From: an uncultured Clostridia bacterium
GTDB taxonomy: Bacteria; Bacillota; Clostridia; TANB77; CAG-508
DNA: 64,000 nt
Direction: 5' to 3'
Assembly (NCBI GenBank): GCA_934149005.1
Contig: CAKPDN010000005.1
Span: 19,877 to 83,876, forward strand
The position numbers and the translations under genes are program-made. The notes under the pieces were generated by a model. That model was not told the origin of the DNA, ran no database searches, and saw nothing but the letters and a program-made list of their open reading frames with translations. Shown one piece after another: positions 46,792-55,797 of the stretch; position 1 is the first letter of the stretch, and the number at the start of each line of letters is the position of its first letter.

Positions 46792-46829
46792 ATTACAATT
46801 TACTAGTTCAATAAACTATGAATTGTAAT
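46792..46829. repeat. 38-bp solo palindrome resembling the outer arms of element copy 3
   Basis: attacaatt at 46792-46800 and aattgtaat at 46821-46829 flank ta-ctagtt/aactat-g half-sites. The outer sequence matches the flanking arms of element copy 3 (attacaattcacag / ctgtgaattgtaat). It looks like an empty or minimal version of the element site, between the glycosyltransferase gene and sleB. Confidence 0.5.
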
Positions 46830-46927
46830 ATGTACCATTTTAAAATTTTGTTATATCAACAAAAATTTGTATAATATTAAAAAATATGTAAAAAATATAA
46901 AAGAAAATTAAAGCAAAGGGTGATAAT

Positions 46928-47401
46928 GTGAAAAAAATTTTGAAAATTATTTTGGCAATAATTTTAATAGTATTATCCACAATTTGTATATTTATTGTGG
47001 ATAATGGTAAGGCAAATACGGTAAGTTTAGCAAAAACTTCTAATACATCAGACATTCAACTAATGGCAAGAGCAATAAATGGGGAAGCTAGGGGAGAACC
47101 ATATGAAGGGCAAGTTGCAGTAGGAGCAGTTATCCTAAATAGGGTTAAAGATTCTAGGTTTCCCAATACTATTTCTGGCGTGATATATCAGTCAGGTGCG
47201 TTTACAGCAGTTAGTGATGGACAGATAAATGCAGCTATTTCAGAAGGGTCTACAGTTTATAAAGCTGCTCAAGATGCTATGAATGGTTGGGATCCAACAG
47301 GTGGTTGTGTATATTATTTTAATCCATCAACTGCTACGAATAAGTGGATCTGGTCTAGGCAATTAGTAAAGACTATTGGAAAGCACAGATTTTGTAAATA
47401 A
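46928..47401 (+). CDS. sleB: Spore-cortex-lytic-type hydrolase (SleB catalytic domain)
   Basis: 157 residues with an N-terminal membrane/signal helix and a Hydrolase_2 domain: LMARAINGEARGEPYEGQVA (catalytic Glu), VILNRVKDSRFPNTISGVIY, GCVYYFNPSTA. It lacks the N-terminal peptidoglycan-binding domain of Bacillus SleB. GTG start behind aaaggg. It is followed by ypeB, the classic sleB-ypeB germination pair, so it probably degrades cortex during germination. Confidence 0.92.
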   Translation: MKKILKIILAIILIVLSTICIFIVDNGKANTVSLAKTSNTSDIQLMARAINGEARGEPYEGQVAVGAVILNRVKDSRFPNTISGVIYQSGAFTAVSDGQINAAISEGSTVYKAAQDAMNGWDPTGGCVYYFNPSTATNKWIWSRQLVKTIGKHRFCK

Positions 47402-47465
47402 AAAAGTCTGAAATGTTTGAATAATGATGAATAGAGTAAATTGTAGAGAAAGGAAAGATTTGAAA

Positions 47466-48830
47466 ATGAAAAATTGGATAGATAGATTAAAAAAAGTTCA
47501 TATGTTGAGTATTATTCTTATAGCACTAGTGATTATAATTGTGTTAGTAGCAGTTTTAATAAGAAATCAAAGGACTGCAAAACAAGCTTCAGAAAATTCT
47601 TATAATATGGCATTTTATGAATTAGTAGATTATGTTCAAAATGTAGAAACATATCTTGCTAAATCACTAATTTCAAGTACGGCGGAGCATGGGGCCGAAA
47701 CCCTGACTAATGTATGGAGAGAGGCAAATTTAGCACAAGCATATTTGTCACAATTACCAATTGAAAGTCAAGAGTTAGAAAATACTGAAAAATTTTTAAA
47801 TCAAGTTAGTGATTATAGCTATTCATTGTCAAGAAAAAATATATATAATCAAAGTTTAACTAGTGAAGATTTGAAAAACTTGAAAGATTTGCACACATAT
47901 AGTGTTGAATTAGAAAGTACTTTAAATCAATTATCAGATGATATAAATTCAGGAAGAATAAAATGGAACGAACTTACGAAAAAAGGGACAACAGCATTAG
48001 CTCAACAAGTAAGTACAAGTTCTTTAGAAGGATTTAGTAATTTAGAAGAAAATTTTCATGAATATTCAGGTTTAATATATGATGGGGCATTTTCAGAGCA
48101 TTTAACAAGTAGTGAACCAAAAGGTTTAGTAGGAAATGATGTTAATGAAGAATATGCTAAACAAAAAGCAATTGAATTTATAGGAAAAGATAATGTTAAA
48201 GAAATAGAAAGTTTAGGTTATTCTGAAAATGCAACAATACCAGAATATAATTTTTCTATAAAAACATCATCAGAAGATAGTGTTAATATTTCAATATCTA
48301 AAAAAGGTGGACATATTATCTATATGAATTCTAATAGAAATGTAAATACTGAAATAATATCACAAGATGAAGCTAATAATAAAGGAAAAGAATTTTTAAA
48401 TAATCATGGTTTTAGAGATATGAAAGAGACTTATTATTTAAAACAAGATGGAATTGTAACCATAAATTATGCGTATACTCAAAATGATGTAGTTATTTAC
48501 CCAGATTTGATAAAAGTAAAGGTAGCTTTAGATAATGGAGAGATACTCGGAATTGAGACAACAGGATATTTAAATAACCATACTCAGAGAAATACTTCTA
48601 ATGTAAAGATAACAAAAGAAGAAGCTAAAAAGGTTTTGAATAAAGATTTAGAAATTAATTATGAAGGTTTAGCTATTATTCCAACAGAGTATAAAACTGA
48701 AAATTTATGTTATGAGTTTAAGGGAAAAGTTGATTCAAAAGAGTTTTTAGTATATATAAATGCTGAAAATGGTAGAGAAGAAGATGTATTAATTATTACT
48801 AATACGCCTAATGGAACTTTAACAATGTAA
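47466..48830 (+). CDS. ypeB: Germination protein YpeB
   Basis: About 454 residues with an N-terminal membrane helix, a helical domain (ETYLAKSLISSTAEHGAETL is a typical YpeB signature) and PepSY-like repeats (VNEEYAKQKAIEFIG, EEAKKVLNKDLEINYEG). It stabilises SleB in the spore. The ATG at 47466 follows gaaagga by 11 nt; an upstream ATG pair at 47424 has no RBS. Confidence 0.92.
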   Translation: MKNWIDRLKKVHMLSIILIALVIIIVLVAVLIRNQRTAKQASENSYNMAFYELVDYVQNVETYLAKSLISSTAEHGAETLTNVWREANLAQAYLSQLPIESQELENTEKFLNQVSDYSYSLSRKNIYNQSLTSEDLKNLKDLHTYSVELESTLNQLSDDINSGRIKWNELTKKGTTALAQQVSTSSLEGFSNLEENFHEYSGLIYDGAFSEHLTSSEPKGLVGNDVNEEYAKQKAIEFIGKDNVKEIESLGYSENATIPEYNFSIKTSSEDSVNISISKKGGHIIYMNSNRNVNTEIISQDEANNKGKEFLNNHGFRDMKETYYLKQDGIVTINYAYTQNDVVIYPDLIKVKVALDNGEILGIETTGYLNNHTQRNTSNVKITKEEAKKVLNKDLEINYEGLAIIPTEYKTENLCYEFKGKVDSKEFLVYINAENGREEDVLIITNTPNGTLTM

Positions 48831-48831
48831 G

Positions 48832-48860
48832 GAAGAGGATGGGAAAAAAACATCCTCTTC
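48832..48860. terminator. Hairpin between convergent ypeB and vanW-like genes
   Basis: A 10-bp stem (gaagaggatg / catcctcttc), weak T-tract on either side. Confidence 0.65.
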
Positions 48861-48867
48861 TCATTAT

Positions 48868-50397
48868 TTAATGTTTTTTGTATATATCTTTTGAAATTAT
48901 TTCTGTACTTATAATAGCACCGTTTTTCTTTAAAGTTTTATATGCCTCTGAATATATGGCATTTGCAGTTGTACTAGTTATCCTAGAAGATAATTGAACC
49001 TCATAATCATTTTCTGTTTTTAAACCGAAAATTTTAAAGTTAGCAATTCCATTTGAAACAGAACACGTTATTTTTATAGGATAGTTTCTGTTATTTTTAA
49101 ATTTGAAGTCAATTGCACCATATACAACGGTTGCATCTCTACTAGCTGTTACATATGATGGAATAAATTGATGATTGCTTCTTTCTATAATATCTAGGTT
49201 TGCAAATAAAACGGCATTATACAATGTTGATGTTATTTGACAAATTCCTCCTCCTAAACCATTTTCAACTCTTCCTGATACATAAATAGGGGCTTCTTTA
49301 TATCCTGCTGCTATTGTTCTTTCTCCAACAACTTTATTATAAGAAAAAGTTTCGCCTGGCATAACTACAGTTCCATTTATTTTGTTTGATGCTAAAATTA
49401 AATTTGTTGTACGGTTTTTATTACTTACAGCATATTTTGTTGAAAATTCAGATAATAAATCTGGAAATGCTTCAGTTCCAATCATATTTGTAGTAATATT
49501 TGGGTATAATATTTTTAAGGGAATTGAATATTCACTTTTATTTTCTTGAAACAAATTTGAGGCTTCTTCTATTGAAATTGCAAAATCTAATCCATTTTCG
49601 CTTGGTACTACAACATATGGGTTTTGAGTATAATATGCATCAACTGGTTCCTTATGTATTTCATTGTATATGTAATTAATATCTATTTGGCTAGGGGATT
49701 GTTTTTGAGTAATTAATTCAATAGTGTTGTTTTGCAAATTTAAATTGTTTATATTATTTATTATATGAGTTGCTGATTTTTCAATATCTATGGTGCTTCC
49801 TTCAGACCCTTTTGTTATTATTAAATTATTGCCATCGATATAACAGCTGTTCTCAATCATTTTATCTGGTAATTTATTTGATATATCTTGTAAATCATGT
49901 TTTAGTTGTTCTTCATCAATCATAAATCCAGGATCAATATTTATTTTAGTAAATAATGCTTGTAAAACCATTAGATTATTTTCAAATATATTTCCTGTTT
50001 TGCCAATTTGATATGCTAGTTCAACAGCTTCATCTACATTAAAGTATATTGATAATTGCAAAGTAGAAATTGATGTTTTAAAATCATTATGATTTAATTC
50101 TATTTCTTCTGGAATTGATGAATTTATATAATCTGATAGTTTTTGTTTGGCTTGTTCTTTTGATAATCCAGACATATCTAAATTTTTTATATATATTCCT
50201 GTTGTTATATTTTCTTTTTTTGTATTTATCAAAGTAAAAGTACAGAATGTAATTAATAAAAGCAATATAAATATCAATGTAAAAACTCCAAAAATTATTA
50301 AAGTGTCGGATTTATTTTTGTTTTTATAGTTGGTTGTGATAACTAAATTTGTTTCTTTATCTGTTAAATTTAAATTTTCTTTTTCTTTTAATTCCAT
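48868..50397 (-). CDS. VanW-family wall protein with PG-binding_4 domain
   Basis: 509 residues: cytoplasmic start, one membrane helix (about 31-55), a repeated PG_binding_4-type domain (NLDMSGLSKEQAKQKLSDYI ...) and the VanW domain (NGTVVMPGETFSYNKVVGER, GGGICQITSTLYNAVLFANL, RSNHQFIPSYVTASRDA, AIDFKFKNN). Common in spore-forming Clostridia and unrelated to vancomycin resistance by itself; probably binds wall material outside the membrane. RBS aaaggag. Single gene. Confidence 0.92.
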   Translation of the reverse strand: MELKEKENLNLTDKETNLVITTNYKNKNKSDTLIIFGVFTLIFILLLLITFCTFTLINTKKENITTGIYIKNLDMSGLSKEQAKQKLSDYINSSIPEEIELNHNDFKTSISTLQLSIYFNVDEAVELAYQIGKTGNIFENNLMVLQALFTKINIDPGFMIDEEQLKHDLQDISNKLPDKMIENSCYIDGNNLIITKGSEGSTIDIEKSATHIINNINNLNLQNNTIELITQKQSPSQIDINYIYNEIHKEPVDAYYTQNPYVVVPSENGLDFAISIEEASNLFQENKSEYSIPLKILYPNITTNMIGTEAFPDLLSEFSTKYAVSNKNRTTNLILASNKINGTVVMPGETFSYNKVVGERTIAAGYKEAPIYVSGRVENGLGGGICQITSTLYNAVLFANLDIIERSNHQFIPSYVTASRDATVVYGAIDFKFKNNRNYPIKITCSVSNGIANFKIFGLKTENDYEVQLSSRITSTTANAIYSEAYKTLKKNGAIISTEIISKDIYKKH

Positions 50398-50561
50398 GTT
50401 TTTCTCCTTTAAATAAGTCTATTATATTATATCATGTATTGGTAAAATTTACTACTACAAAATTTATAAAAAACACATAATATTGGCAAAATATTATAAG
50501 TTTTTTTGCTAATAATAATATTAATGAAACTCATATTAGTTTCATTAGTAAGGAGGATGTT

Positions 50562-50741
50562 ATGGCTAGAAATAGTAAATTAATATCTGAAAATTTAAGA
50601 GAAGAAATAGCTAAAGAATTAGGTGTTTATGACCAAGTTAAAAATGATGGTGGTAGTTGGGCTAGTGTTTCTTCCAGAGATTGTGGTAATATAGTTACTA
50701 AAGCTATTGAAATAGCAAATCGCTCAGTAGAGAGTAATTAG
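50562..50741 (+). CDS. Small acid-soluble spore protein, alpha/beta type
   Basis: 59 residues with EEIAKELGVYDQV, SWASVSSRDCGNIVTKAIEIA, the clostridial variant of the alpha/beta SASP core that coats spore DNA. RBS aaggagg. A hairpin (aatgaaac / gtttcatt, 50523-50546) sits just upstream of the RBS in the leader. The GerPrt-type protease site is not obvious. Confidence 0.88.
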   Translation: MARNSKLISENLREEIAKELGVYDQVKNDGGSWASVSSRDCGNIVTKAIEIANRSVESN

Positions 50742-50748
50742 ACCTAGA

Positions 50749-50800
50749 TATCTTATGTATTTTTTGAAAAAATATCAAAAATGCATAAGGTATTTTTTTT
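50749..50800 (+). terminator. SASP terminator
   Basis: An imperfect 16-nt stem (tatcttatgtattttt / aaaaatgcataaggta) followed by eight T. Confidence 0.8.
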
Positions 50801-50868
50801 ATAAATTAATAGATTGCCAAAATAAAAAAAATAGCATATAATTTAACAAGAAAAAATGAGGTGATTAA

Positions 50869-52251
50869 ATGAAAATATATGAATTAATAAGGGAAACTAA
50901 AGGAAAATTAATAAAAGGAGATTTAGAAAATCAAGTTGAAAATTTTTGTAGAGATACAAGAATAATAAAAACAGGAGATACATATATAGGAATAAAGGGA
51001 GAAAATTTTGATGGAAACACATTATGGAAAGAGGCACTAAAAAAAGGAGCTACAACTGTAATTGTAGAAGGAATTGATTTTAAAAATGAGAATTTAGAAG
51101 AATACGAAAACAAAAATATTATACTGGTTGAAAATTCAATAAAAGCTCTTGCAGATATTGCAACATATAAAAGGAATTTATATGGAAAAGATTTTCCTGT
51201 TATAGGAGTAACTGGGAGTGTTGGAAAAACAAGTACAAAAGATATAATTGCTAATGTAATATCTAAAAAATATAAAACATTAAAAACACAAGGAAATAAG
51301 AATAATGAAATAGGACTTCCATTTACAATATTTAATCTAAAAGATCACAATGCAGCAGTAATTGAAATGGGAATGAATCATTTTGGGGAAATAAGTAAAT
51401 TAACTAAAATTGCAAAACCAACAATCTCAGTTATTACAAATGTAGGAACATCACATATTGGAAATTTGGGGTCAAGAGAAAATATATTAAAAGCTAAATT
51501 AGAAATATTAGAAGGAATGGATAAAAAAATATTAGTTATAAATAATGACAATGATTTATTGCATGATTTATATAGAAAAAATAAAGATATTGAAATACAT
51601 ACATATGGCATTGAAAATATATCTAGTGTTATGGCTGAAAAAATCATTCTAAATGAAAATAATAGTGAATTTATTTGTAACTTAGAAGGGGAAAAATTTA
51701 AGGTAAAAGTACCAGTTGGTGGAATTCATTTTGTATATAATGCATTATGTGCTGCAACTGTTGGAAAACTTTTAGGGTTAAGTATAGAACAAATTAAAAG
51801 TGGAATTGAAACTTTTGAATTAACTAAAAAGAGAATGGAAATAACTGAATTAAAAAATGGAGTAACAATAATAAATGATAGTTATAATGCAAGTTTTGAA
51901 TCAATGCAAGCATCCCTTAAGTATTTAAATGGTTTAAAAAATAATAGAAAAATTGCTGTTTTAGGAGATATGTTTGAATTGGGCGAATTTTCAAAGGAGC
52001 TCCATGAAAAAGTTGGAAAAGAAGTTACAAAAAATAATGTAGATATTTTAATTTGTTGTGGTAGAAATGCTAAATATATTGCGGAAACTGCAAAAATAGA
52101 AGGCATGAATGCAGATAATATTTATTATTTTGAAGATAAAGAAGAAATAGAAAAATTAATTAGAAAAATTTGGAAAAAGGGTGATGCTATCTTACTTAAG
52201 GCATCAAATGGTATGAAATTTTTTGAAATAGTAGAGAAATTATTAAAATGA
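50869..52251 (+). CDS. murF: UDP-MurNAc-tripeptide--D-Ala-D-Ala ligase
   Basis: 460 residues: N-terminal FCRDTRIIKTGDTYIGIKG, ATP-binding GVTGSVGKTSTKDI, EMGMNHFGEISKLTKIAKP, NDSYNASFESMQASLKYL and AVLGDMFELGEFSKELH. It adds D-Ala-D-Ala to the peptidoglycan precursor. Operon with ddl 34 bp downstream, which makes its substrate. Confidence 0.97.
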   Translation: MKIYELIRETKGKLIKGDLENQVENFCRDTRIIKTGDTYIGIKGENFDGNTLWKEALKKGATTVIVEGIDFKNENLEEYENKNIILVENSIKALADIATYKRNLYGKDFPVIGVTGSVGKTSTKDIIANVISKKYKTLKTQGNKNNEIGLPFTIFNLKDHNAAVIEMGMNHFGEISKLTKIAKPTISVITNVGTSHIGNLGSRENILKAKLEILEGMDKKILVINNDNDLLHDLYRKNKDIEIHTYGIENISSVMAEKIILNENNSEFICNLEGEKFKVKVPVGGIHFVYNALCAATVGKLLGLSIEQIKSGIETFELTKKRMEITELKNGVTIINDSYNASFESMQASLKYLNGLKNNRKIAVLGDMFELGEFSKELHEKVGKEVTKNNVDILICCGRNAKYIAETAKIEGMNADNIYYFEDKEEIEKLIRKIWKKGDAILLKASNGMKFFEIVEKLLK

Positions 52252-52285
52252 TTTCTAATTAGTTATAGAAAGGATGTCTTGTATT

Positions 52286-53341
52286 ATGGAAAAATTGAAA
52301 TTAGGTGTTATATTTGGAGGAATGTCAACAGAAAATGAAGTTTCATGTGTATCAGCTATTTCGATAATAAAGAATTTAAATAAAGAGAAATATAATATTT
52401 ATTCAATATATATTAGTAAAATTGGAGAATGGTTTGAAGTTTATAATATAGAAAAGAATGAAAGAATTGGAGATGAACTTAAAGAAAAAAAACATATTAG
52501 TAATATTGTAGAATTTATAAAAGAACTTGATGTTGTGTTCCCTGTTTTACATGGATTATATGGTGAGGATGGTACAATTCAAGGGATGCTTGAACTATTA
52601 AAAATTCCATATGTTGGTTGTGGAGTACTTGCTTCTAGTGTTGGAATGGATAAAGTATATACAAAAGTTATTTTTGAGAAAGCAGGGATAAATCAAGCAA
52701 AATATATATATTTGAAAAAAAGCAATGAAGATTATATTTATGTAGATAACAATTTTAATGAAAAAGTTCTTGAATTAAGTGATATAACAAAAAAAGTTAG
52801 TGAAAAGTTAAAATTTCCGATGTTTATTAAGCCATCTAATTCAGGCTCAAGTGTTGGAATAAGTAAAGTAAAAAATAAAGAAGAATTAAAACAAGCTATA
52901 GAATTTGCTTCAAAATATGATAGAAAAATCTTGATTGAAGAAGGTATTTTAGGTAAAGAGGTGGAATGTGCTGTTTTAGGAAATGATAATGTGATTAGTT
53001 CATGTGTTGGTGAAATTAGAGCAGCTGATGAATTTTATAGTTATGATGCTAAATATAATAATAAAGAATCAAAAACTTTAATTCCAGCTGAAATTTCTGA
53101 TGATAAATCAGATGAAATTCAAAAATTAGCAATAAAAGCTTTTAAAACGATTGATGGGAAAGGCCTATCTAGGGTTGACTTTTTTATAGAGGAAAATACA
53201 GAAAAAGTTTATATTAATGAAATTAATACTTTACCTGGTTTTACAAGCATTAGTATGTATCCTAAACTTTTTGGCCAGATTGGAATAAAATATTCAGAAT
53301 TGTTAGATAAATTAATAAATTTAGCCATTAGTAATTATTAA
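52286..53341 (+). CDS. ddl: D-alanine--D-alanine ligase
   Basis: 351 residues, ATP-grasp: VIFGGMSTENEVSCVSA, PVLHGLYGEDGTIQGML, PYVGCGVLASSVGMDK, FIKPSNSGSSVGISK, EINTLPGFT. I chose the ATG at 52286 (MEKLKLGV) because the aaagga RBS is 11 nt upstream; the ATG at 52274 abuts the RBS. Partner of MurF. Confidence 0.97.
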   Translation: MEKLKLGVIFGGMSTENEVSCVSAISIIKNLNKEKYNIYSIYISKIGEWFEVYNIEKNERIGDELKEKKHISNIVEFIKELDVVFPVLHGLYGEDGTIQGMLELLKIPYVGCGVLASSVGMDKVYTKVIFEKAGINQAKYIYLKKSNEDYIYVDNNFNEKVLELSDITKKVSEKLKFPMFIKPSNSGSSVGISKVKNKEELKQAIEFASKYDRKILIEEGILGKEVECAVLGNDNVISSCVGEIRAADEFYSYDAKYNNKESKTLIPAEISDDKSDEIQKLAIKAFKTIDGKGLSRVDFFIEENTEKVYINEINTLPGFTSISMYPKLFGQIGIKYSELLDKLINLAISNY

Positions 53342-53352
53342 TAATAGGTTAC

Positions 53353-53831
53353 TATTACAATTCACAGCCTATCCAAGATAGTTGATGTGCAATGTGCTTC
53401 CTTAATGGGTATATGTCTTTGATATTGTATACGTTTGAATGAAAAGAAAAATAGAAAATCTTAGATAAAAAACTGAGGAATGCTCACGGAAAAAATGTAT
53501 ATATGTATATGTTGTAATCATTTTCTTAGTTCAATATACAACATAAGGATTTCTAAAATAAATTAATGGCACCCTTCCACTTAGCCCTCACTTCGTTTGG
53601 CGTGAACTCTTTCCATTAATTTATTTAAGAAATTCTAATATTGTTCCAATCACATCAAAAATGATTACAACATATACATATATACATTTTAAACCAGAGT
53701 GAGAGCGGCTCGGTTTTTTATGTTAGATTTTATTTTTGAATGCAATGAACAGGATACAATATCAAAGACATATACCCATTAAGGAAACACCTCGCACATC
53801 AACTATCTTGGATAGGCTGTGAATTGTAATA
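53353..53831. mobile_element. Large palindromic element, copy 3 (long form)
   Basis: Outer arms 53354-53390 and 53794-53830 are a perfect 37-bp inverted repeat; after a 7-bp stretch with a few mismatches the arms continue through ccttaatgggtatatgtc to about 53430 and 53754. The interior matches copy 1 in direction and copy 2 in reverse, with the nested module at about 53550-53640. Flanks the end of ddl. No coding capacity. Confidence 0.88.
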
Positions 53832-53926
53832 TTTTATAAATGATTTTTAAAAAACTCCATAAAAGCTATGGATTTTTTTGTATTTTGTGATATAATGAAT
53901 CTACCTATTTTGTGGGAGGATGTTAA

Positions 53927-54811
53927 ATGAAATATAAAGATTATTATAAATTATTAGGGTTAGAAACAAGTAGAGTTTCAATAGATGAAATAAAATCAGC
54001 ATATAGAGCAGCTGCTAAAAGATATCATCCTGATTTAAATGTTGGTGATACATTAGCAGAAGAAAGAATAAAAGATATTAATGAAGCATATAGAATATTA
54101 TCTGTTCCAGCTTCTAAAAGAAAATATGATAGAGTTTGGAATTCAAGAAATAATGTAAATAAATATCAAAAAATAAAAGGTAGAAATATTTTTAATATGT
54201 TTTTAGGTGATATTGAAAATAAAAATGATAACAAGGAAAAGATAAAAGATATGAAGAATTCTAAAAAGGGGGAAAACATAGAAACAGAAATAAAAGTAAG
54301 TTTAGAGGATGCTTTTTATGGACTAGAAAAGAAAATATCTCTAAGAACTGTTGAAGGAAAAATGAAAACTTTTTCTGTAAAAATTCCTGAAGGAATAAGA
54401 AATGGAGAAAAGATAAGATTAATAGGACAAGGTAAGAATGGTATTAATGGTGGAAAAAATGGAGATTTATTTATAAAAATTGATATAGAAGATAATAAAG
54501 TTTTTAAATTATATGGTGCTGATTTATGTACTGACTTAAGACTTTCTCCATGGGAAGCAGCTTTAGGTACAAGAGTTGATATAAAAACAATTGATGGTGA
54601 AACAAAAGTATATATACCACAAGGAATACAAAGTGGAGAAAAAATAAAAATACCTAATAAGGGCTATAAAGATGGAAAAGGTGGAAGAGGAGATTTAATA
54701 GCAGAAGTTAAGATAATGGTTCCTAAAAATTTGGAATTAGATGAAAAAGAAATGTTTCAAAAATTAAAAGATATGTCAAGATTTGATCCAAGAAGTGATT
54801 TTAGACTATAA
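53927..54811 (+). CDS. DnaJ-type co-chaperone without zinc finger (CbpA-like)
   Basis: 294 residues: J domain (DYYKLLGLETSRVSIDEI, RYHPDLN with HPD, INEAYRILSVPASKRKYD), a short linker, then two C-terminal beta-barrel domains (KVSLEDAFYGLEKKISL, VKIPEGIRNGEKIRLIGQG, LSPWEAALGTRVDIKT, IPQGIQSGEKIKIPNKG). The Cys-rich zinc domain of true DnaJ is absent, as in CbpA/type II proteins. RBS gggagga. Confidence 0.93.
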   Translation: MKYKDYYKLLGLETSRVSIDEIKSAYRAAAKRYHPDLNVGDTLAEERIKDINEAYRILSVPASKRKYDRVWNSRNNVNKYQKIKGRNIFNMFLGDIENKNDNKEKIKDMKNSKKGENIETEIKVSLEDAFYGLEKKISLRTVEGKMKTFSVKIPEGIRNGEKIRLIGQGKNGINGGKNGDLFIKIDIEDNKVFKLYGADLCTDLRLSPWEAALGTRVDIKTIDGETKVYIPQGIQSGEKIKIPNKGYKDGKGGRGDLIAEVKIMVPKNLELDEKEMFQKLKDMSRFDPRSDFRL

Positions 54812-54826
54812 ATTTACATAAAAACA

Positions 54827-54855
54827 TTGACAAAATTGTTGAAATTGGCTATAAT
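54827..54855 (+). promoter_or_regulatory. Promoter of the coupling-protein operon
   Basis: Consensus TTGACA, 17-bp spacer, TATAAT, 61 bp before the first gene of the three-gene unit. Confidence 0.85.
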
Positions 54856-54916
54856 TATAGATAGTGATGCAACAAAAGATAAACTATGGATTAAATCATA
54901 GAAATGAGGTGTGAAG

Positions 54917-55435
54917 ATGGATAATATACAAGGAAAACACTTTAGTATAACAGATCCTAAAGGTGTAAATACTGTTATATATCAAGTAAATAAAACAGAA
55001 AAAGAATTTTTAAAAGAATACCCTAAATATACAGTAGAAAGACTTGACCATATAGAAGAATTAAGAGGAGATTTTAATAAAAAAACTTTTTATGTTGAAA
55101 ATCCTGCAAAAGATGGAAATAGACTAGTTATATTATCTTTTGGAGAGGATAAAGTTGTGATTAATACAGGTATATTATTAGGCGACGAAGTAAAAATAAC
55201 TAAAAAACCAACACCATTTAAGTTTACAACATTGTACTCAGAAGATGAATCAGAATATAAAGAATTTAAATATACGCCAAACTTAAAAAGACCTATATCA
55301 ATTATAGATCCAGACACTACAGAAGAAGTAAAACCAACACTTTATTTTGATGAAAAAACAAATGAAGTGAAAGGGAAATGTAAATTAAAACCATATAAAT
55401 CTTATTTCGCATTTGAAATAAGAGATGTCGAATAA
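54917..55435 (+). CDS. Unknown protein, first gene of the coupling-protein operon
   Basis: 172 residues, soluble, mixed alpha/beta, Lys/Glu-rich (GKHFSITDPKGVNTVIYQVN, LKRPISIIDPDTTEEVKP, KPYKSYFAFEIRDVE). No family recognised. The ATG at 54917 follows gaggtg; a GTG at 54911 is in the RBS. Operon position just before a small protein and a VirD4/TraG-type ATPase suggests an accessory role in secretion or DNA transfer. Confidence 0.75.
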   Translation: MDNIQGKHFSITDPKGVNTVIYQVNKTEKEFLKEYPKYTVERLDHIEELRGDFNKKTFYVENPAKDGNRLVILSFGEDKVVINTGILLGDEVKITKKPTPFKFTTLYSEDESEYKEFKYTPNLKRPISIIDPDTTEEVKPTLYFDEKTNEVKGKCKLKPYKSYFAFEIRDVE

Positions 55436-55449
55436 GGAGGAGAAGCCAA

Positions 55450-55773
55450 ATGGCGAATAAATCGAAGGATGTAAAAACAGTACCAACAGGAATTAATGAT
55501 AATTTTATTATTAATGGAGTGGATTTTAGTAATATCATTGAAAAAGAAAAATTTGAAATGAAAGCAGCACAAAAGGGAGTAAAAATAGAAGTATTAAGTA
55601 CAGAATTAACTGAAGATATGACAATAAAAGCACTAGATGATACAATAGTTGATTTTGAAAAAAGAAGACAACAATTACAATATAATCCAAAGCTTGTAGA
55701 ATTTGAGAAAAGAAATAAGAAAGCAGGATCTAAAAGAAATATTTCAGATATAGAAGAACAAGAAATTAGCTAA
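55450..55773 (+). CDS. Unknown small protein, second gene of the coupling-protein operon
   Basis: 107 residues, charged and mostly helical (EKEKFEMKAAQKGVKIEVL, DFEKRRQQLQYNPKLVEFEK). No family recognised. Excellent RBS aaggaggag. Between its neighbours with gaps of 14 and 24 bp. Confidence 0.75.
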   Translation: MANKSKDVKTVPTGINDNFIINGVDFSNIIEKEKFEMKAAQKGVKIEVLSTELTEDMTIKALDDTIVDFEKRRQQLQYNPKLVEFEKRNKKAGSKRNISDIEEQEIS

Positions 55774-55797
55774 TACAAAAGATAGAAGGTGAAGCTT

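Noticed and set aside
48868..50397. VanW gene as vancomycin-resistance cluster
   Set aside because: No vanHAX-type genes; the ddl at 52.3 kb is an ordinary D-Ala-D-Ala ligase and VanW domains are widespread in Clostridia.
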